The notes below the pieces were generated by a model. It did no database searches. It saw only the letters and a program-made list of their open reading frames with translations, and was not told the DNA's origin. This document shows, piece by piece, positions 58,580 to 64,000 of a stretch of 64,000 bases of DNA. Source of the stretch: Billgrantia lactosivorans (GTDB taxonomy: Bacteria; Pseudomonadota; Gammaproteobacteria; Pseudomonadales; Halomonadaceae); NCBI RefSeq assembly GCF_003254665.1, contig NZ_QHGY01000004.1, positions 124,001 to 188,000 on the forward strand. The letters run 5' to 3'. The translations under genes were made by a program, and so were the position numbers. Position 1 is the stretch's first letter; each line of letters begins with the position of its first letter.

Positions 58580-59455
58580 TCAGTGCAGCGTGGGGGGCGT
58601 TCCGTCCTGGCTGTCGAGCAGCGCCTCGATTTCGCGCCGGGAGAAGCGATAGTGGGTATGACAGAAATGGCACTGGGTCTCGATCTCGCCCTGCTCGGCC
58701 AGCACCTCGCGCAGTTCGTCGCCCCCCAGCGTCAGCAGGGCATCGCCGATGCGTTGCCGCGAGCAGGTGCAGCCGAAGCGCAGCGGCTTGGGCTCGAAGA
58801 CCCGCACCGTCTCCTCGTGATATAGCCGCTGCAGCAGCTCGCGCTGGTCGAGCCCCAGCAGTTCCTCGGTGGTCAGCGTCCTGGCCAGCTGGACGGTGCG
58901 CTCCCAGGCATCGTCGTCCTGGTTCTGCGACGCGTCCGGCAGCCGCTGCAGCAGCAGCCCGCCGGCACGCCGCGCGTCGGCGCGCAGCCACAGCCGCGTG
59001 GGCAGTTGCTCCGACTGCGAGAAGTAGGCCTCGAGGCAGCCGGCCAGGCTGTCGTGGTCGAGCGCCACGATGCCCTGGTAGCGATTGCCCTCGCGCGGGT
59101 CGAGGGTAATCACGATGTGGCCGTCGCCGACCAGCTCGCGAAAGCCCGCCTCCCCGGCGGGCAGCGTGGCATCCTCCGCCACGCGGGCGATGGCGCGCAG
59201 CTCGCCGCCCGGGTTGGATTCGGCCATCAGCAGCGACAGCGCGCCCTGGCCACGCACCTCGATGCTGAGGATACCGTCGAGCTTGACGGTATCGGTGAGC
59301 AGCGCCACGGCGGCCAGCAGCTCTCCCAGCAGGCGATTGACGGCCGCGGGATAGCCGTGGCGGTCGAGCACGTCGGCGTAGGCGCGCTCGAGGGTGACGA
59401 TCTCGCCCCGCACGTTGGTGCGGTCGAAGAGGAAACGCTGGATCTGGTCGGTCAT
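58580..59455 (-). CDS. hslO: Redox-regulated chaperone Hsp33
   Basis: A 291-residue cytosolic chaperone activated by oxidative unfolding. The four zinc Cys are present in the C-terminal region as [10 protein letters not shown] and [25 protein letters not shown] and [13 protein letters not shown] are typical of Hsp33. It belongs to the conserved hslO-hslR-yrfG-nudE block, 49 bases downstream of hslR's stop. Confidence 0.95.
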   Translation of the reverse strand: MTDQIQRFLFDRTNVRGEIVTLERAYADVLDRHGYPAAVNRLLGELLAAVALLTDTVKLDGILSIEVRGQGALSLLMAESNPGGELRAIARVAEDATLPAGEAGFRELVGDGHIVITLDPREGNRYQGIVALDHDSLAGCLEAYFSQSEQLPTRLWLRADARRAGGLLLQRLPDASQNQDDDAWERTVQLARTLTTEELLGLDQRELLQRLYHEETVRVFEPKPLRFGCTCSRQRIGDALLTLGGDELREVLAEQGEIETQCHFCHTHYRFSRREIEALLDSQDGTPPTLH

Positions 59456-59504
59456 GATCGATTCCGGAAGAGGTCGTTCAGGGTGGGCCGAGAGGCGGCA
59501 TCGC

Positions 59505-59883
<379 letters not shown>

Positions 59884-59891
<8 letters not shown>

Positions 59892-60597
59892 TCTCGCCTC
59901 CCTCCTCGCCGTGCACTCCGCTGTCGCTGCGTACCTCCGAGGGTAGCTGCTGGGGCAGGATCGTGGCGAAGCGGTCCAGGGCGATGAACTCCTCGAGCTC
60001 CTTCTCGGGCCGCGTGCTGTCGGGCTGCTTGATGCCGAGCAGATGTCGGATGCCGAACTCCCGGGCGCTCTCCAGCACCTCGGGGTTGTCGTCGATGAAC
60101 AGGGTCCGTGCCGGGTCGAAGGGCTCGACCTCCTGCAGCGCGAACCAGAACGCCTGGGCCTCCTTGGGCACGCCGAGGTCGGCCGAGGAGACGATGGCAT
60201 CCAGGTAGGCCTCGAGGCCGGTGAGCGGCAGCTTGAGCTCGAGGCTCTCGCGGTCGGCGTTGGTCGCCAGTACCACCCGGGGGTGGGCCTTGCGGAGCCA
60301 CTTGAGGAAATCCAGCGCGTCGCTGCGCAGGCCGATCAGGTGCTGGATCTCGCGCTTGAGGGCCACGATGTCGACGCCCAGCTCACGGCTCCAGTAGGCC
60401 AGGCTGTACCAGTTGAGGGTGCCCCGCTCGCGCAGGATGCGCGCACGAATCTGCTCTTGGGTGGCCTCGTCGAGGCGATGCAGCTCGACGTAGCGCCGCG
60501 GCAGGTGCTCCAGCCAGAAATGGCTGTCGAAGTGCAGGTCGAGCAGTGTGCCGTCCATGTCCAGCAGGACGGTATCGATGGCGCGCCAGTCGATCAT
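59884..60597 (-). CDS. yrfG: GMP/IMP nucleotidase YrfG (HAD hydrolase)
   Basis: A 237-residue HAD phosphatase: LLDMDGTLLDLHFD with D13 and D15, LATNADRESLELK, and a third motif with LFIDDNPEVLES. The cap helix NWYSLAYWSRELGVDIVALK and conserved position between nudE and hslR point to YrfG, which in E. coli dephosphorylates purine mononucleotides. The ATG at 60597 begins the HAD fold; an upstream longer frame is probably untranslated. Confidence 0.88.
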
Positions 60598-60712
60598 GGC
60601 GACTCCCGGTGGCATCTGAGCGGTGGCAGGCGTGGTATTGTACTCAATGGATACCGGCGGCGCATTCCCGGCACGCCCATGCCGACGCCCGCCCGCACGA
60701 AACGGAGCTTCC

Positions 60713-61300
60713 ATGGCCGAGAAGAAGATCTTGCAGAAACCCCAGGTGCTGGCGCGTCAGTCCGTGGCCAGAAGCCGCCTGTTCCACATCGAGGCGCTGG
60801 AGCTGCGCTTCGCCAACGGTGCCGAACGCACCTTCGAGCGCCTGACCGGCAGCGACCAGGGCGCGGTGATGATCATCGCCATGCCCGACCCGGACCACGT
60901 GCTGCTGATCCGCGAGTACGCCGCGGGCTTCGAGGACTATGTGCTGACCCTGCCCAAGGGACTGGTGGATCCCGGCGAGGACATCGTCAGCGCGGCCAAC
61001 CGGGAGCTGATGGAGGAGTGCGGCTACGGTGCCCGGCGCATCGAGCCGCTGGTGGAACTGTCGCTGGCGCCCAACTACATGCGCCACCGCATGCAGGTGC
61101 TGCTCGCCACCGAGCTCTACCCCAAGCGCCTGCCCGGGGACGAACCCGAGCCGCTGGTGGTCGAGACCCACGCCCTCGAGGAGCTGCCGGCACTGTTGAT
61201 GCGCGACGACTTCCACGAGGCACGGGCCATCGCCGCGCTGTTCATCGCCCGCGACACCCTGCGCGAACGCCGCGGCAAGGAAGCCCCGCTGAGCTGGTAG
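60713..61300 (+). CDS. nudE: ADP compounds hydrolase NudE
   Basis: A 195-residue Nudix hydrolase for ADP-ribose, NADH and diadenosine polyphosphates. The Nudix box begins at GLVDPGEDIVSAANRELMEE, and RSRLFHIEALELRFANGAER and MRHRMQVLLATELYPKRLPG are NudE-like. It is divergent from yrfG by 115 bases, as in other gammaproteobacteria. CGGAG lies six bases before ATG 60713. Confidence 0.93.
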   Translation: MAEKKILQKPQVLARQSVARSRLFHIEALELRFANGAERTFERLTGSDQGAVMIIAMPDPDHVLLIREYAAGFEDYVLTLPKGLVDPGEDIVSAANRELMEECGYGARRIEPLVELSLAPNYMRHRMQVLLATELYPKRLPGDEPEPLVVETHALEELPALLMRDDFHEARAIAALFIARDTLRERRGKEAPLSW

Positions 61301-61318
61301 CCGTGCCGCCACACGTGC

Positions 61319-62404
61319 TCAGCCGTGGCGATGCAGCTGTCGCAGGTTGCCGTTGCCCTCCTTGAGACGGATCCAGCGGCTCTGGCGATAGCTGTCCAGC
61401 CCGGCCTCCAGCAGGCTCATGACCTCGATCCCCTCCTCCACGCTGACCGGCACCGCTGCGCCGTTCGCGAGCGCCTCGACGACTCCCGCATAGTACGCCA
61501 GGTAGTCGCCGGGAAGCCCCGGGTACTCACGGGTGACCAGCCGGCCGTCGTCGCCTTCGGCCAGCGTCAGCTGACCGGGACGCGGGTCCACGCCCCAGTC
61601 CCGCGAGGGGGTACGCCCCTCTCTCAGCCAGTTCTCCTGCGGGTCGCGGCCATACTTGACGAAGCTGCCTCGGGTGCCGTGCAGGGCCTGCTGCGGCGTC
61701 GCCTCCGCGACCAGCGAGCTGGCTCGCAGGGTGACCCGCAGCGCGTCGTATTCGAGCAGCGCGTGGAACTCGTCATCGACCTCGGCGCCGTCGCGCGCCG
61801 CCATCAGGTCGAGCAGGATCGCCCGCGGCATGCCGAACAGCGTGCGGGCCTGGTCGAGCAGGTGCGACCCCAGGTCGTACCAGATGCCGCTGCCCGGCTT
61901 GTGCTGCTCGCGCCAGCGATCGGCCACGGCCGGCCGGAAACGGTCGAAGCGCAGCTCGAGCGAGACGGGCCGCCCCACGCCGCCCTCCTCGACCAGCGCC
62001 TGCAGGGTACGGAAATCGCAGTCCCAGCGACGGTTGTGAAAGACGCTGACCCGGCATTCGGCCTTGTCGGCCTCGGCCTTGAGCAGCCGTGCCTCGGACA
62101 GCGACACGGTGAAGGGCTTGTCGACCACCAGATGCTTGCCGGCGGCGAGTGCCGCCTTGGCCAGCGGGAAGTGGGTCGCGTTGGGGCTGGCGATGACCAC
62201 CAGGTCGATATCGGGCCGGGCGAACAGCGCTGCGGCCTTGGGAAGCACCTCGACCTCGGGCAGGGCGTCATGCACCCGCTCGGGCGAGCTGCTGACCACG
62301 GCCAGCAGTTCCAGCCCAGGCGTGGCCTGGATCAGCGGGGCGTGGAAGATACGGCCGGCAGTGCCGAAACCGATCAGGCCGACACCGAAGGTCTGCTTGC
62401 GCAT
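61319..62404 (-). CDS. Gfo/Idh/MocA-family oxidoreductase
   Basis: A 361-residue NAD(P)-dependent oxidoreductase: Rossmann motif GLIGFGTAGRIFHAP near residue 9-23, the signature VVDKPF and a C-terminal substrate domain (GSGIWYDLGSHLLDQARTLF). Members act on sugars, inositols, biliverdin and other polyols; E. coli YdgJ is similar. The substrate is unknown. It follows ilvD after a terminator and is probably separately expressed. Confidence 0.88.
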   Translation of the reverse strand: MRKQTFGVGLIGFGTAGRIFHAPLIQATPGLELLAVVSSSPERVHDALPEVEVLPKAAALFARPDIDLVVIASPNATHFPLAKAALAAGKHLVVDKPFTVSLSEARLLKAEADKAECRVSVFHNRRWDCDFRTLQALVEEGGVGRPVSLELRFDRFRPAVADRWREQHKPGSGIWYDLGSHLLDQARTLFGMPRAILLDLMAARDGAEVDDEFHALLEYDALRVTLRASSLVAEATPQQALHGTRGSFVKYGRDPQENWLREGRTPSRDWGVDPRPGQLTLAEGDDGRLVTREYPGLPGDYLAYYAGVVEALANGAAVPVSVEEGIEVMSLLEAGLDSYRQSRWIRLKEGNGNLRQLHRHG

Positions 62405-62427
62405 GTCGTGGTTCCTTACTGCTGCAT

Positions 62428-62472
62428 GGAAAAGGCCCGCAACGACGAACCGGGCCTGGGCCCGGTTCGTCG
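62428..62472 (-). terminator. Terminator after ilvD
   Basis: On the minus strand, AGGCCCG and CGGGCCT arms lie around an 11-base loop and are followed by TTTCC. An overlapping 14-base perfect hairpin (CGACGAACCGGGCC with its complement, 62443-62472) is also possible. It starts right after the ilvD stop. Confidence 0.7.
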
Positions 62473-62478
62473 ATCGCG

Positions 62479-64000
62479 TCAGTCGAGCTTGGAGAGGTCG
62501 CGCACCGCGCCCTTGTCGGCGGATGTCGCCAGCAGGGCATAGGCCTTGAGCGCCGCCGAGACCTTGCGCAGGCGCTGGATGCGGGGTTTCCAGGCCTGGC
62601 TGCCGCGCGCCTCTTCCGCCTCGCGGCGTGACGCCAGCTCGCCATCGGAGAGCTTGACGTCGATACGGCGGTTGGGAATGTCGATGCGAATGACGTCGCC
62701 GGAGCGCACCAGGCCGATGGCCCCGCCCGCCGCCGCCTCGGGCGAGACGTGGCCGATGGAGAGGCCGGATGTGCCACCGGAGAAGCGCCCGTCGGTGAGC
62801 AGCGCACACGCCTTGCCCAGGCCCTTCGACTTCAGGTACGAGGTCGGGTAGAGCATCTCCTGCATGCCCGGCCCGCCCTTGGGCCCCTCGTAGCGGATGA
62901 CGACGACCTCGCCCTCCTTCACCTCGCCCGCGAGGATGTGCTCCACTGCCTGGTCCTGGGACTCGACCACGTGGGCCGGCCCCTCGAAGACCAGGATGGC
63001 GTCGTCGACACCGGCGGTCTTGACCACGCAGCCGTCCACGGCGATGTTGCCGTAGAGCACCGCGAGGCCACCCTCCTGCGAGAAGGCGTGCTCGAGGTCA
63101 CGGATGCAGCCGCCCGCGCGGTCGCCGTCGAGGCTCGGCCAGCGTGCGCTCTGGGAGAACGCCGTCTGGGTAGGAACGCCGCCGGGGCCCGCCTTGAAGA
63201 ACTCCACCACCTCGGGCGTGGGGTTGCGCATGATGTCCCACTCGTCCAGCGCCGCCTTGAGGGTGTCGCCATAGACGGTGGGCACGCGGGTGTCGAGCAC
63301 GCCGGCGCGGTCGAGCTCGCCGAGGATCGCCATGATGCCGCCGGCACGATGCACGTCCTCGATGTGGTACTTCTGGGTGTTGGGGGCCACCTTGCACAGC
63401 TGCGGCACCTCTCGCGACAGCCGATCGATATCGGCCATGGTGAAGTCGATCTCCGCCTCCTGGGCGGCGGCCAGCAGGTGCAGGATGGTGTTGGTGGAAC
63501 CGCCCATGGCGATGTCCAGGGTCATGGCGTTCTTGAACGCCGCCTTGGAGCCGATGGCGCGCGGCAGCAGGTGCGCCTCGTCGCCCTCGTAGTAGCGCTT
63601 GGCCAGCTCGACGATGCGGCTTCCTGCGGTCTCAAACAGGCGGCGGCGGTCGGCGTGGGTGGCCAGCACCGTGCCGTTGCCCGGCAGTGCCAGGCCCAGC
63701 GCCTCGGTCAGGCAGTTCATCGAGTTGGCGGTGAACATGCCGGAGCAGCTGCCGCAGGTGGGGCAGGCGCTGCGCTCGACCTCGGCCAGGGTCTCGTCGT
63801 CCACCGAGTCGTCGGCGGCCATGACCATGGCGTCGACCAGGTCGAGGCCGTGGTCGAGCAACTTGGTCTTGCCGGCCTCCATCGGTCCGCCGGAGACGAA
63901 GATCACCGGGATGTTGAGGCGCATGGCGGCCATCAGCATGCCCGGGGTGATCTTGTCGCAGTTGGAGATGCACACCAGGGCGTCGGCACAGTGGGCGTTG
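62479..64000 (-). CDS. ilvD: Dihydroxy-acid dehydratase (partial at window end)
   Basis: The C-terminal ~507 residues of IlvD; the N-terminus lies outside the window. The [2Fe-2S] cysteines are visible in CISNCDK and [45 protein letters not shown] and [20 protein letters not shown] are also typical. It makes the 2-oxo acids of valine and isoleucine. The longer type (E. coli length about 616 residues) fits the visible part. The frame is open to the edge. Confidence 0.95.
   Translation of the reverse strand, partial: NAHCADALVCISNCDKITPGMLMAAMRLNIPVIFVSGGPMEAGKTKLLDHGLDLVDAMVMAADDSVDDETLAEVERSACPTCGSCSGMFTANSMNCLTEALGLALPGNGTVLATHADRRRLFETAGSRIVELAKRYYEGDEAHLLPRAIGSKAAFKNAMTLDIAMGGSTNTILHLLAAAQEAEIDFTMADIDRLSREVPQLCKVAPNTQKYHIEDVHRAGGIMAILGELDRAGVLDTRVPTVYGDTLKAALDEWDIMRNPTPEVVEFFKAGPGGVPTQTAFSQSARWPSLDGDRAGGCIRDLEHAFSQEGGLAVLYGNIAVDGCVVKTAGVDDAILVFEGPAHVVESQDQAVEHILAGEVKEGEVVVIRYEGPKGGPGMQEMLYPTSYLKSKGLGKACALLTDGRFSGGTSGLSIGHVSPEAAAGGAIGLVRSGDVIRIDIPNRRIDVKLSDGELASRREAEEARGSQAWKPRIQRLRKVSAALKAYALLATSADKGAVRDLSKLD

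Overview
The window is a GC-rich, gene-dense stretch of bacterial chromosome. Gene content and order point to a gammaproteobacterium of the Halomonadaceae (Halomonas/Billgrantia type): the nudF-yqiB-cpdA and nudE-yrfG-hslR-hslO-pckA neighbourhoods, folA-thyA-lgt, rppH next to ptsP, an Rsd/AlgQ protein, a porin ending in Phe and a DUF1127 protein. The genus is inferred from this content, not from a marker-gene comparison. I see no prophage, integrase, insertion sequence, rRNA or CRISPR array. One tRNA gene, tRNA-Arg(CCT), lies at 15604-15680.

Layout. 1-5.7 kb: end of a copper-type P-ATPase, MFS transporter, erythromycin-esterase-family protein, membrane zinc peptidase, orphan HslV-like Ntn hydrolase, and an App1-type phosphatase preceded by a coupled 26-codon ORF. 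5.7-8.3 kb: cysD-cysN sulfate activation. 8.3-11 kb: cpdA, DUF1249 and nudF, then a TPR protein. 11-15.5 kb: greB, a broken DUF4160 gene with intact DUF2442 partner, the RNA methyltransferases rsmC and cmoM, and an amidase. 15.6-21 kb: tRNA, Na/Ca-type antiporter, Crp/Fnr regulator, zinc-ribbon protein, porin and a coiled-coil ProQ protein. 21-31 kb: folA, thyA, lgt, TauE/SafE, a membrane PAS-REC protein that looks like a kinase-dead hybrid, an NRDE protein, ptsP, rppH, a HAD phosphatase and malate dehydrogenase. 31.6-36.4 kb: a two-gene RND efflux system and rsd. 50-64 kb: dsbB, gshA, tex, DUF1127, LysR, msrB, pckA, hslO, hslR, yrfG, nudE, a Gfo/Idh oxidoreductase and the truncated ilvD.

The most distinctive region is 36.5-49.3 kb. 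It is a tightly packed, mostly overlapping set of genes for CoA-dependent aerobic breakdown of an aminoaromatic acid, most likely anthranilate. It encodes a flavin monooxygenase fused to an Old-Yellow-Enzyme-type reductase (2-aminobenzoyl-CoA monooxygenase/reductase type), SDR, MarR regulator, crotonase, acyl-CoA dehydrogenase, aryl-CoA ligase, a complete branched-chain-type ABC importer, a hot-dog thioesterase and a YjgF/RidA-family protein. A double palindrome just upstream is a good candidate for the MarR operator. A convergent gene encodes a kynurenine-formamidase-like hydrolase that could supply anthranilate or a precursor. Uptake, CoA activation, ring hydroxylation/reduction and beta-oxidation-like steps are therefore all in one locus.

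Several smaller oddities deserve attention: the crotonase lacks both classical hydratase glutamates, the RidA homologue lacks the usual arginine, the hybrid-kinase-like protein has no ATPase domain, and pckA has a HexR-like palindrome upstream. No bench or database checks were possible; functions are read from motifs, length and context.
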